Below are positions 35,661-44,212 of a stretch of 64,000 bases of DNA, piece after piece. The notes under the pieces are model-generated. The model was not told the origin of the DNA. It did not search any database and saw nothing but the letters and a program-made list of their open reading frames with translations. The stretch is from contig NZ_JALXXL010000001.1 of NCBI RefSeq assembly GCF_025152525.1, positions 333,534-397,533 of the forward strand. Direction: 5' to 3'. This DNA is from Corynebacterium sp. p3-SID1056. Its GTDB lineage: Bacteria; Actinomycetota; Actinomycetes; Mycobacteriales; Mycobacteriaceae. Made by a program: the position numbers and the translations under genes. Position 1 is the first letter of the stretch, and each line of letters starts with the position of its first letter.

Positions 35661-36368
35661 GCTTCGCGCCATTCCCCGTTCAATGGATCGAGGTCGGTAT
35701 TTTCCGACCTCCCCAGGACGCTTCGGGCGATGAATACTCGCCACTTCGATTTTAATCTGCCCTGTTATACGGAGCGGTTGGCCCTACCGCATTTGCCTCT
35801 CCTGAAGACGTCAAATTCACCGCTGTAAGTACATTGGCAAACACGCCCCTAAATGATTCAACCCATTGATTACCGTCTTGCGTGCTTTCAGTCCTCCGGG
35901 GGGAGAAAAAGCATCCGTTCACAACAATATTGACAGTTTTAGGGCGCGAGAATCGGTGCAACTTTGAGGAACGATTGCGGGCCTCAGCGTCTCCAGGTGA
36001 TCAATATCTTAAGCAGGCACTTCACCGGTGCCAATGAAAATAGAGGTACCGAAGTTCACGAAGGGAACCTGCGTAGCTGGCCCGCGACTGGTGGCCCTCA
36101 GAACACGCTAAAAAGCTGATTGAATCAGCGCACGACCATAGACGCAGCGGTGCCCCGATATATTATCCATCGCGCGTGCTTCCGGCGACTTCGAGGACCC
36201 CGACGATGTTAACCGTCTCTTCACAGTAAATCGGGACTCACTTTCGCAGGACTTCCATCTGGCGCCAGCGACGAAGCCACTAAGCGAACATTGATGGGCC
36301 TCCGCGCAGCAAGTTGCTATTCAGCGCCACAACCGGCAGCCCACCACGCCAGAAATGCAGCAAAGCGA
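35661..36368. other. AT-richer stretch with decayed coding remnants
   Basis: About 700 bp with no intact gene. Several short frames look protein-like but are broken: on the plus strand a frame near 35755-35850 reading GAVGPTAFASPEDVKFTAVS, one near 36000-36110 reading GNLRSWPATGGPQNTLKS, and one near 36174-36293 reading FEDPDDVNRLFTVNRDS then a stop. They lie in different frames and suggest old coding sequence damaged by frameshifts. No RNA gene or clear terminator is seen. Confidence 0.4.
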
Positions 36369-37754
36369 CTAGTCGGCGACGTAGTAGCGCTGCTTGTTCA
36401 CGAACTCGTCCATGCCGAGCGAGCCAAGCTCGCGGCCGAAGCCGGAGTTCTTCACGCCGCCGAACGGCAGCTCCGGACCACGAGCCTGCGGGATGTTGAC
36501 GTGGATCATGCCGGTGACCACGCGGTTGGCCACCTTCTTGGCGCGCTCCTCGTCCTGGGAGAAGACGGCGCCGCCCAGGCCGTAGTTGCAGTTATTCGCC
36601 AGCTCGATGGCCTCCTCATCGCTGGAAACCTTGTAGATCTCGGCGACGGGCCCGAAGAACTCAGCCTGGTAGGACTCGGAGCCGACGGGGACGTCGGTGA
36701 GCACGGCGGGCGTAAAGTAGGCACCCTCGCCGGTCAGCTCGCCGCCGACGTGCAGCGTGGCCCCCTCTTCGACGGCCTTTTGTACCTGATCGCGCAGGGT
36801 TTCTGCCGCACCGCGAGAGGACAGCGGGTAGAAGTGGCCCTGCTGCGGGTTGAAGGGGTCACCCTGGGTGAAGCCTTCCGCGCGGCGAACCATGGCGTCG
36901 ACGAAGTCGTCGTAGATGTCGTCCATGACGATGATGCGCTTGTTCGACGTACACGCCTGGCCCGTGTTGGCCAGGCGCTTGCCCCAGGCGGTGTCGGCGG
37001 CGGCCTCGACATCAGCGGTGTCCAGCACGATGTAGGCGTCGGTGCCGCCGAGCTCGAGCAGCGCCTTCTTCAGGTTCTGGCCGGCAGTGGCGGCAACAGC
37101 GCGCCCGGCACGCTCGGAGCCGGTAAGCGAGACACCCTGGACGCGGATGTCGGCGATGAGCTCGGCCACCTGGTCGTGGGTGGCGCGGATGTTGGTGAAC
37201 ACGCCGGCCGGCGCGCCGGTGGTGGCGCACGCCTCGTCGACAATCGCTTGGATGGCTTCGGCGGAGCGGGGGCAAATCTCGGCGTGCTTGAGCAGTACGG
37301 TGTTGCCCGCCATGATCGTCGGCGCGATGAAGCGCGCGACCTGGTAGTACGGGAAGTTCCACGGCATGACACCGACGATGACGCCGGTAGGCACCTTGCG
37401 GATGACCGCCTCGCCGCCGGTGTGCTCGATCGGCTCGTCGGCGCTGAGCTCGGCACCGTGCTCGGCGTAGTAGTTGAAGATGCCAACCACGTCGTCGAGC
37501 TCGCCCTCGCCCTGGTCGAGCGGCTTGCCCATCTCTTCGGCGATGATGCGGGTAAGTTCGGGGCGCTTGGCGTCGAAAAGCTGCGCGATCTCGCGCAACA
37601 ACTTGGCGCGGTCGTCGAAGCTCACATCGCGCCACTGGGTAAATGCCGCATCGGCGCGGTCGAGGGCGGTGGCGAGCTCCGCATCGGTGATGAAGTCGAA
37701 GGTTGCGACTACCTCGTTGGTTGCCGGGTTTTGTACACGGTATTGATCAGACAT
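36369..37754 (-). CDS. NAD(P)-dependent aldehyde dehydrogenase, succinate-semialdehyde type
   Basis: A 461-residue aldehyde dehydrogenase. The catalytic cysteine is C268 in NTGQACTSNKR and the general base E234 is in ALLELGGTD; the cofactor segment VMPWNFPYYQVARF is present. Its length and opening (YRVQNPATNEVV) fit the short succinate-semialdehyde dehydrogenase group (GabD/Sad type). The ATG at 37754 has TACGAT 7 nt upstream. Overlaps the preceding 121-codon gene by 8 bp. The 3' end is duplicated at 34495-34520. Confidence 0.85.
   Translation of the reverse strand: MSDQYRVQNPATNEVVATFDFITDAELATALDRADAAFTQWRDVSFDDRAKLLREIAQLFDAKRPELTRIIAEEMGKPLDQGEGELDDVVGIFNYYAEHGAELSADEPIEHTGGEAVIRKVPTGVIVGVMPWNFPYYQVARFIAPTIMAGNTVLLKHAEICPRSAEAIQAIVDEACATTGAPAGVFTNIRATHDQVAELIADIRVQGVSLTGSERAGRAVAATAGQNLKKALLELGGTDAYIVLDTADVEAAADTAWGKRLANTGQACTSNKRIIVMDDIYDDFVDAMVRRAEGFTQGDPFNPQQGHFYPLSSRGAAETLRDQVQKAVEEGATLHVGGELTGEGAYFTPAVLTDVPVGSESYQAEFFGPVAEIYKVSSDEEAIELANNCNYGLGGAVFSQDEERAKKVANRVVTGMIHVNIPQARGPELPFGGVKNSGFGRELGSLGMDEFVNKQRYYVAD
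36371..36396. repeat. Direct repeat, right copy (within aldehyde dehydrogenase 3' end)
   Basis: Matches 34495-34520 at 24 of 26 positions. Together they bracket about 1.85 kb of AT-richer DNA, as would the two ends of an inserted element. Confidence 0.75.
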
Positions 37755-38112
37755 GCGCTCCATCGTACGACCGCGGCGTGACGCGCGCTACAAAGTCGTG
37801 CGCTTTGGCGTATGCGTCTACTCGCTCGGCAAAGGTGGCCAGCGCCTCTGCGGGCGCGCGCAGCGTTTCGCGGCAGCTGTAGGTGCCGTCGGCCTCGCGC
37901 TGCCAGCGGGTGAACCAGATCGCGTCCTCGTCGTGAGTGGCGGGTGCTTCGGGCAGCTCGCAGAGCAGCTTCTCGACGCCACGCCGACACCCCCGCCCCA
38001 TCCCGGCCACCGTAAACGTAGCGGCAGAAGTGAGCGCGTGCGTGGCTGGCGCGGTTGTGGCGCGCGTGAACGTAGCCGTCGAGGTGTACGGCGCGACCAA
38101 AGTCGTAGTCAT
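37747..38112 (-). CDS. 121-residue hypothetical protein
   Basis: Starts MTTTLVAPYTSTATFTRATT, a Thr/Ala-rich N-terminus, followed by IWFTRWQREADGTYSCRE and an alanine-rich helical C-terminus. GGAAGG precedes ATG 38112; the frame can be extended to 38217 but that region lacks a ribosome-binding site and reads as low-quality protein. It overlaps the dehydrogenase start by 8 bp, so the two are co-transcribed. No family recognised. Confidence 0.55.
   Translation of the reverse strand: MTTTLVAPYTSTATFTRATTAPATHALTSAATFTVAGMGRGCRRGVEKLLCELPEAPATHDEDAIWFTRWQREADGTYSCRETLRAPAEALATFAERVDAYAKAHDFVARVTPRSYDGAHV
37762..37767 (-). promoter_or_regulatory. -10 box for leaderless aldehyde dehydrogenase
   Basis: TACGAT on the minus strand, 7 nt before ATG 37754. 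It lies inside the 3' end of the upstream 121-codon gene, so the dehydrogenase may be transcribed both with that gene and alone. Confidence 0.4.
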
Positions 38113-38353
38113 GAGTTGGGGACCTTCCGTATCGTACTTCGCGGTGCCGCATGCGTGTGTGCGCTGTGGCGTGACGAGTGCCTTGCGCGAGCCCGCATGC
38201 GGCGGTGGACACCCCACACCCGGTGACTAGGCGGGTTGACGGCCGCGGTGACTAGGCGCGGCGGCGGAGTGTAAGACGAGAGGTTCGTCTTCCCCAACGG
38301 CCTCTTGTATCTCGCGGCCCATCTTGCGCCACACAAGTTCACCCCGGCAACCC

Positions 38354-38368
38354 TCAACCGCAGGTTGA
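38354..38368. promoter_or_regulatory. Perfect dyad TCAACC-GCA-GGTTGA
   Basis: A 6-3-6 inverted repeat about 140 bp upstream of the FMO-like gene and immediately next to a second dyad. It could be an operator or a small hairpin. Confidence 0.35.
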
Positions 38369-38371
38369 TCC

Positions 38372-38399
38372 CCCTATTTACTCAAGTTGAGGTAGAGGG
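38372..38399. promoter_or_regulatory. MerR-like extended dyad upstream of the monooxygenase
   Basis: An imperfect 28-bp palindrome with core CTCAAGTTGAG and outer arms CCCT / AGGG. The core resembles half-sites of SoxR/MerR operators (CCTCAAG..CTTGAGG), but the spacing differs from a classical SoxR box. The 393 bp between 38112 and 38506 hold only these dyads and promoter sequence. Confidence 0.35.
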
Positions 38400-38505
38400 T
38401 GACACACGCTCGAGGTTCGCCACAAGCAAATCTCATTGTGGCTTATATCGCTCTTGCGCATGTATTGTGTGGTGGAACACCTATCCCCTACGGAAAGGCA
38501 CTCCC

Positions 38506-40302
38506 ATGAACGAGACCACCGCACAGCAATGGCTCAACGACCTCGAGGCCGCGACCGCAAAGGCCGACCCCGCTGCAGCAGGCGAGGCCGCCGCAGCACT
38601 CTTTGAGCTCGAGGGCTTCTGGCGTGATCTGACCGCCATGACGTGGAACCTGTACACCGCCGCGGGCCGCGAGGAAATCGCGCGCATGGTCGCCGCCACG
38701 CACCCAAACAGCACGATCACCAACACCGAGCTGACGGAGGTCGCCGACGAGGGCGAGGGTGTCACACGGATCCAGTTCACCTGCGAGACCGGCAACTTTT
38801 CCTGCCGCGGCATCGCCAGGCTTCGTAACGGCAAAGCGTGGACACTGCTCATCTCCGGCCGCGAACTGAAGGACTTCCCCGAAAAGCGCGGGCGCAACCG
38901 CGAGCTAGGCGCGCAGCACGGCCCGAAGCAGGACCCGGAAAACTGGGCGGACCGCCGCGAAAAGCGCCGCGCCACCCTGGGCATTACGGAACAGCCCTAC
39001 GTGCTGATCATCGGCGGCGGCCAGGGCGGTATCGCGCTGGGTGCGCGGTTGAAGCGTCAGGGGGTGCCGGCGTTGATCGTCGATAAGGCGGACCGCCCCG
39101 GTGACCAGTGGCGCGGCCGCTACCACTCCCTGTGTCTGCACGACCCGGTGTGGTACGACCACATGCCCTACCTGCCCTTCCCGGACGACTGGCCGGTCTT
39201 TACGCCGAAGGACAAGATGGGCGATTGGCTCGAGCACTACGTCGGCATCATGGACCTGGACTACTGGACCAACGCGGAGGTCACCCACGCCGAATTCGAC
39301 GAGGAGCAGAAGCGCTGGAACGTCACCCTGAAACGCGACGGCAAGGAACTTACCCTGCACCCGACACAGCTCGTCTTCGCCACCGGCATGTCGGGGGTGC
39401 CGAACCGCCCGCAGCTGAAAGGCCAGGAGAACTTCAAAGGCGAGATCCGCCACTCCTCCGAGCACCCCGGCGGCGAGGGCGACAGGGACAAGGACGTGGT
39501 GATTCTGGGTGCGAACAACTCCGCCCACGACATCGCCGCGGACCTGGTGCACAACGGGGCGCGCCCGGTGATGATCCAGCGCTCGTCCACGCACGTCTCG
39601 CAGTCGGACTCGTTAATGAAGCACGTTTTCGGCCCGCTGTACTCGGAAGACGCGGTTGAGGCCGGGATCGACACCGACTCCGCCGACCTGCTGTTCGCCT
39701 CCTGGCCGTATAAGGTGCTCCCCGATGCGCAGCGGCCCGCGTTTGACCAAATCCGCGAGGAGGATGCCGAGTTCTACCAGGCGCTCGAAGACCGCGGGTT
39801 CATGGTGGACTTCGGCGACGACGACTCCGGCCTCTTCCTCAAGTACCTGCGCCGCGGCTCCGGCTACTACATCAACGTCGGCGCCTCGGAGCTCGTCGCT
39901 GACGGCTCGATCCCTGTGTACTCCCCCACCTCAATCGCCGAGGCCAAGGAGCACTCGGTCGTGCTTGACGACGGCACCGAGCTGCCCGCCGACGTCATCG
40001 TGCTTGCCACCGGCTACGGCTCGATGAACGGCTGGGTCGAGCACCTCATCGACAAGGAGACCGCCGATAAGGTCGGCCGCGTGTGGGGGCTTGGCTCGGA
40101 CACTACGAAGGACCCGGGCCCATGGGAGCGCGAGCTGCGCAACATGTGGAAGCCGACTCAGGTGGACCAGCTGTGGTTCCACGGCGGGAACCTGCACCAG
40201 TCGCGCCACTACTCGCGCTACCTCGCGCTCCAGCTCAAAGCGCGCTACGAGGGGATGGACACGCCGGTCTACGAGCTGGCAGAGGTCCATCACACCTCCT
40301 AG
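38506..40302 (+). CDS. FAD-dependent monooxygenase with N-terminal SnoaL-like domain
   Basis: A 598-residue flavoprotein. Residues 1 to about 150 resemble a SnoaL/NTF2-like domain (FWRDLTAMTWNLYTAAGRE). From about residue 165 a flavin monooxygenase domain follows with the FAD motif IIGGGQGGIALGARL, then GDQWRGRYHSLCLHDP and a second nucleotide motif VVILGANNSAHDIAADL. The layout matches the FMO/Baeyer-Villiger-like enzymes that oxygenate amines, sulfides or ketones. ATG 38506 has GGAAAGG upstream. Stop overlaps the convergent DMT gene by 4 bp. Confidence 0.85.
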   Translation: MNETTAQQWLNDLEAATAKADPAAAGEAAAALFELEGFWRDLTAMTWNLYTAAGREEIARMVAATHPNSTITNTELTEVADEGEGVTRIQFTCETGNFSCRGIARLRNGKAWTLLISGRELKDFPEKRGRNRELGAQHGPKQDPENWADRREKRRATLGITEQPYVLIIGGGQGGIALGARLKRQGVPALIVDKADRPGDQWRGRYHSLCLHDPVWYDHMPYLPFPDDWPVFTPKDKMGDWLEHYVGIMDLDYWTNAEVTHAEFDEEQKRWNVTLKRDGKELTLHPTQLVFATGMSGVPNRPQLKGQENFKGEIRHSSEHPGGEGDRDKDVVILGANNSAHDIAADLVHNGARPVMIQRSSTHVSQSDSLMKHVFGPLYSEDAVEAGIDTDSADLLFASWPYKVLPDAQRPAFDQIREEDAEFYQALEDRGFMVDFGDDDSGLFLKYLRRGSGYYINVGASELVADGSIPVYSPTSIAEAKEHSVVLDDGTELPADVIVLATGYGSMNGWVEHLIDKETADKVGRVWGLGSDTTKDPGPWERELRNMWKPTQVDQLWFHGGNLHQSRHYSRYLALQLKARYEGMDTPVYELAEVHHTS

Positions 40303-41216
40303 AGCAGGCGCACCGCCAACACGCCCGCGAGGATCAACAGCAGCCCGAGCGCGCGGGTGGCGTTGATCCTGCGTTTGGCGGCACCGAACGCGCCGATCGA
40401 TTCCATGACCTGGCCGCCCGCGATCGTGCCCGCGTTAAACGCGATGACGGTCGTGGCCGTGCCGAGGATGGGCACGAGCGTCGCGCCGCCGATGACGAAG
40501 GTCGCGCCGACGACGCCGCCCAGCCACATCCACCACGGCCCCGCGGTGGGTGTGCGGGTGAGCTGGCGCGGGCTGGTCACCAGCACCGCGATCAGTAAGA
40601 GCAGCGCGCCGACAGTGAGGTTGATCTCGGCGGCGTGCAGCGAGGAGCCAGCGATCGTGCCTAGGTACCCGTTGACTGCGGCCTGGATTGCTGAGCCCAT
40701 GCCGACTGCGACACCGAGCAGACGGTAGAGCCACAGCCCGGCCCCGGCGGCGTCGCCGCTGGCACTGTTGCGTCCAACACCGAGCACCACACTAATCCCG
40801 ACCAGCACCACCGCCGCGCCCACGACGCGCAGCAGGCTCACCGGCTGCTGGGGTGAGTGGAACAGGCCGAAGTAGTCGATGGTCAGCCCCATGATGACCT
40901 GGCCCAAAATCGGCAGCACCACGGTCTGCACCGCGCCGAGTTTGGGAAAGAGCAGGATGTTGCCTAGCACGAACAGCGCGCCCATAAACCCGCCCAGCCA
41001 GATCCACCAGGGCGCGTGCGTGCCCGGCGCGAACTGCGGCAAAGGGTTACCCACCAACACGGACGTGGCCAGGATGGATAGCAGCAGCGCGATGCTAAAC
41101 GACAGCAGCGCCGAGACTACCGGCTGGTTGCCCACGCTTAAGCGCAGGCGGGAGTTCGCGGCAGTCTGGATGGGGATCAGCGCGCCGATTGCGAGTGCGA
41201 TGGGTAGGTGCAACAT
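40299..41216 (-). CDS. DMT-superfamily transporter (YdcZ/DUF606, two repeats)
   Basis: A 305-residue membrane protein of about ten helices made of two homologous halves, each with a conserved PWWIWLGG / PWWMWLGG motif followed by a glycine-rich helix. This is the DUF606 (YdcZ) fold in tandem, part of the drug/metabolite transporter superfamily. Substrate unknown. The start is ATG 41216. Confidence 0.8.
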   Translation of the reverse strand: MLHLPIALAIGALIPIQTAANSRLRLSVGNQPVVSALLSFSIALLLSILATSVLVGNPLPQFAPGTHAPWWIWLGGFMGALFVLGNILLFPKLGAVQTVVLPILGQVIMGLTIDYFGLFHSPQQPVSLLRVVGAAVVLVGISVVLGVGRNSASGDAAGAGLWLYRLLGVAVGMGSAIQAAVNGYLGTIAGSSLHAAEINLTVGALLLLIAVLVTSPRQLTRTPTAGPWWMWLGGVVGATFVIGGATLVPILGTATTVIAFNAGTIAGGQVMESIGAFGAAKRRINATRALGLLLILAGVLAVRLL

Positions 41217-41251
41217 AGTGAGAAATGCTAACGCCTACCCCGACGCATCCC

Positions 41252-42190
41252 CTACCCCAGGTGCTTGGCGGCGTCGACCACCAAATCCCAGAACTTGTCC
41301 ACGTCCAGCTCGGTGGCCACAGACGTGGTGCACCCTTCCGGTGCGGGCGCGCGGAAGTCGGCGACGGTGCGGCCTGTGGTCAGCGCGCCGGAGAGCTCGA
41401 CGTCGACCGGCACGGGCACGGTTTTCACCACCGAGGGGTCAATGAGGTAGGCCACGCAGCAGGGGTCGTGCACCGGCGGGTTATCGAAGCCCTGGTTGTC
41501 CTTGTAGTTGGTGCGGAAGGCGTCGAAAAGCCCGACGACCAGATCGCCCACGTCGGTGCCCAGCGCAGCAAAGCGCTGCTCCACCTCGGGCGTGGCCAGG
41601 GCCTGGTGGGTCAGGTCCAGGCCGACCATGACCACAGGCCAGGACTCGTTGAAGACGATGTGGGCGGCCTCTGGGTCGGCGACCACGTTGAACTCGGCGG
41701 ATGCGGTCCAGTTGCCGGTGCCATACGCCCCGCCCATGAGCACGACCTCGCGGACGCGCTCCACGATGCGCGGCTCGAGGCGCGCCGCGAGCGCGATGTT
41801 GGTCAACGGCCCGGTGGGCACAAGCGTGACGGTGCCGGGTTCCTCGGCCATGATGGTGTCGATGATCGCGCGCACCGCGTGGGTCTCACGAATCTCGACG
41901 TCCGGTTCCGGTAGCTCGAAGCCGTGGATCTCCATGCCGGAGTCGCCGTGGACGGCCTCGGCGGTTTCCACCTCGCGCACGAGCGGGCGGTGCGCGCCGC
42001 GGTAGACGGGGACGTCGGTGCGGCCGGCGACGGTGAGCACCTGGGCCGCATTCCGGGTGACTTTGTCGATGGTGTGGTTGCCGCCCACCGTCGTCAAGCA
42101 GCACAGCTCGATTGAGGGGTCGCCGAGGGCGAGGAGGATGGCCACTGCATCGTCGTGGCCGGGGTCGCAATCGAGGATGATCTTACGCAC
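41252..42190 (-). CDS. Nucleoside hydrolase
   Basis: A 312-residue inosine-uridine-type nucleoside N-ribohydrolase that splits nucleosides to base and ribose. The calcium-binding DxDPGxDD motif is present as ILDCDPGHDDA (D7, D9, D13, D14), with LVPTGPLTNIALA and the late HDPCCVAYL motif. GTG 42190 has GGAGG about 8 nt upstream and overlaps the MFS stop by 8 bp, so the pair is co-translated. The upstream partner probably imports the nucleosides. Confidence 0.92.
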   Translation of the reverse strand: MRKIILDCDPGHDDAVAILLALGDPSIELCCLTTVGGNHTIDKVTRNAAQVLTVAGRTDVPVYRGAHRPLVREVETAEAVHGDSGMEIHGFELPEPDVEIRETHAVRAIIDTIMAEEPGTVTLVPTGPLTNIALAARLEPRIVERVREVVLMGGAYGTGNWTASAEFNVVADPEAAHIVFNESWPVVMVGLDLTHQALATPEVEQRFAALGTDVGDLVVGLFDAFRTNYKDNQGFDNPPVHDPCCVAYLIDPSVVKTVPVPVDVELSGALTTGRTVADFRAPAPEGCTTSVATELDVDKFWDLVVDAAKHLG

Positions 42191-43637
42191 GGTTGGCCTC
42201 CTCGGCCGCAATCGTGTCGGGCAGGTCCTGCGGGCGCGGGATGAGGAAGGAGGTGCAGAACGCGGCGATGAGCAGCACCAGGCCCGCGACCATGCCGGCG
42301 CGGTAGCCGCCGCCCTGGTCGGCGAAGGTGGTGACAACCGCGAAGATGACGGTGAACGAGATGCCGGCGCCGAGGTTGAACGCGCCCGCGTTCAGGCCCG
42401 GCAGGTAGCCCTGGTTGTACTTCGGGGCCAACGTGACGTGCAGCGAGCCGAGCATGATGTTGGCGATGCCGGCGTAGGTGATACCCGCCGCGATCGAGAG
42501 CAGCAGCAAAAGCGCCGGCGTCGGGTTGCCCACGATGAAAATACCCATGAGCACCGACAGCGCGGCGCCGCCGATGCCGATCTTCAGCACCAGGTTGTAG
42601 CCCAGGCGGCCGGCGAGGAAACCGGCAAGCGGGCCGACGATCAGGCCGGCGATGGCATAGGGCGTGAGCGTCCAGAAGGAGACGGTGCCGGCGGACAGGC
42701 CGGGGCCGTGTACCTGGTCCTGGGCCAGGTTGGGCACCAGGCCGTTCATGACGGCGAAGATACCGGTCATGGTGAGCGTGGTGGTGGTCAACAGCGCCCA
42801 GGTGCGGCGCTGCTTGAGCAGGTCCGGCTGCACCAGCGGGTGGTGGGAGGAGTTCTCGGTGCGCCAGAAGATCACAAGTGCTGCCGCGCCGATGGCCAGG
42901 AGGATGATCACCATGAACCAGTTGGCCTCGGCGAGCGCGCCGGCCTCGTTGAAGGCGGTGAGGATCGTGCCGATCGCGACCACGAGCGCGGCCACGCCCT
43001 TCCAGTCCATCGGCTCGAGCTCGTTGGACTTCGTCTCAGCCACGCCGTAGCGGATGGTAAAGACGGCAGCCAGCGCGAACGCGCCGATGACCCAGAACAG
43101 GGAGCGGAAGCCGAAGGTGGCGGTGAGCCAGCCGCCGAGGATGGCATCCACGCCCGCGATGCCGCCGTTAATGGAGGTCAAAATGCCCACCAGGAACGCG
43201 AACTGCTTCTCATCGCGCACCGCCTGGCGCAGCATCACCGAGGTCAGCGCGACCGTCGGCCCGGACACGCCTTGGATCACACGCCCGATGAATAGCATGG
43301 GCACGTTGACCGACAGCGCGGCAATCACCGAGCCGATGACGGTGACGACCATCATGCCCACCAGCACCTTTCGGCGCCCGATCAGGTCACCCCAGCGCGG
43401 CATGAACAGGGAGAACAGTGCGGCCGCGGTGAAAAACGCGGTCTGTGTCATGCCGATCTGGTTGGTGGTGGCGTCGAGCTCTACCTCCATCGTCGCCAGC
43501 GCGGGCGCGAGCATCGAGGCGTTAAGCTGGAACGCAAAAACGGCGGTGAGCAGGGCCAACATGAGCGGCCATACTTGTGATGACGGGAGTTTATGCCCGG
43601 CGGCGGGGGCCTGGGCACCATTCATGCTACTTGTCAT
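42183..43637 (-). CDS. MFS transporter coupled to the nucleoside hydrolase
   Basis: A 484-residue major facilitator of about fourteen helices, with RWGDLIGRRKVLVG between helices 2 and 3. ATG 43637 is preceded by TACACT at a 7-nt distance (leaderless). Overlap with the nucleoside hydrolase suggests a nucleoside or purine/pyrimidine uptake function, but the 14-helix DHA2-like layout is also common in drug exporters. Context makes nucleoside import the better guess. Confidence 0.8.
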   Translation of the reverse strand: MTSSMNGAQAPAAGHKLPSSQVWPLMLALLTAVFAFQLNASMLAPALATMEVELDATTNQIGMTQTAFFTAAALFSLFMPRWGDLIGRRKVLVGMMVVTVIGSVIAALSVNVPMLFIGRVIQGVSGPTVALTSVMLRQAVRDEKQFAFLVGILTSINGGIAGVDAILGGWLTATFGFRSLFWVIGAFALAAVFTIRYGVAETKSNELEPMDWKGVAALVVAIGTILTAFNEAGALAEANWFMVIILLAIGAAALVIFWRTENSSHHPLVQPDLLKQRRTWALLTTTTLTMTGIFAVMNGLVPNLAQDQVHGPGLSAGTVSFWTLTPYAIAGLIVGPLAGFLAGRLGYNLVLKIGIGGAALSVLMGIFIVGNPTPALLLLLSIAAGITYAGIANIMLGSLHVTLAPKYNQGYLPGLNAGAFNLGAGISFTVIFAVVTTFADQGGGYRAGMVAGLVLLIAAFCTSFLIPRPQDLPDTIAAEEANRA

Positions 43638-43644
43638 GCGACAC

Positions 43645-43650
43645 AGTGTA
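43645..43650 (-). promoter_or_regulatory. -10 box for leaderless MFS/nucleoside hydrolase unit
   Basis: TACACT on the minus strand, 7 nt before ATG 43637, with no ribosome-binding site. Confidence 0.5.
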
Positions 43651-43690
43651 TTGCAAAAACGGCCGTATCACACGGGTGGAAAATGGATTT

Positions 43691-44209
43691 TTAGGTGTTC
43701 CGCAACGACACCGGGGAAACCTGGTGTTCCGGGTCGTACCAAAGAATCCTGAAGAGCGCCCCCGATCTGAAGCCCCACAATCTGGTTTCACCAGAGAGCC
43801 GAAAGCGAAACAGTCGTTCTTCTACGGCAGGTAGTTCGCTGAGCCTCTTTTGGGCTTCCTTGGAAAGGGATTCGATGGCTTGGTCATGGTTCCTTGCCCG
43901 TTTCTTTCTCCCTGACATGACCGTCTCAGCGAGGCGATCCTTCCACTTCTCACTGGTTACCTCGTCGAGAAACTTCAGTAGTTCCACTGATTCAGAGGCG
44001 GAGAGGTCCCAGCGTCTTCCATCGTTCCCCGGGATAGCGTCAATTTCTCTCGCGGTCCAGCGGACGAACTCTTCCCGGTACCTTTCGGATGCTAAGGCTT
44101 CACCCGGGACGCGCTTTTCTGCGTCACCGGCATCCGGGAATGGAGTTTGCTTGATCTTGGCGTTGTTCCGTTGCTTCGCAAGCTTCTTGCGAGCGCGCTT
44201 GCCACCCAT
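43691..44209 (-). CDS. Putative toxin partnered with a Panacea antitoxin
   Basis: A 172-residue basic protein: a Lys/Arg-rich N-terminus (GGKRARKKLAKQRN), a helical middle and a C-terminal segment FRFRLSGETRLWGFRSGALFR then ILWYDPEHQVSP. The C-terminus, with its RLWGF..LFRILWYDPEH pattern, resembles small RelE-like toxin folds. It follows the DUF4065 gene by 3 bp, the expected antitoxin-first order for many TA pairs. I infer a toxin role from context; no catalytic residues are identified with certainty. Confidence 0.6.
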   Translation of the reverse strand: MGGKRARKKLAKQRNNAKIKQTPFPDAGDAEKRVPGEALASERYREEFVRWTAREIDAIPGNDGRRWDLSASESVELLKFLDEVTSEKWKDRLAETVMSGRKKRARNHDQAIESLSKEAQKRLSELPAVEERLFRFRLSGETRLWGFRSGALFRILWYDPEHQVSPVSLRNT

Positions 44210-44212
44210 TTT

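Noticed and set aside
36291..37781. 496-codon plus-strand frame opposite the aldehyde dehydrogenase
   Set aside because: Antisense shadow; the minus-strand gene has all catalytic residues.
38305..38505. Possible N-terminal extension of the FMO-like protein
   Set aside because: ATG 38506 has a good ribosome-binding site and the upstream part covers the dyads and promoter.
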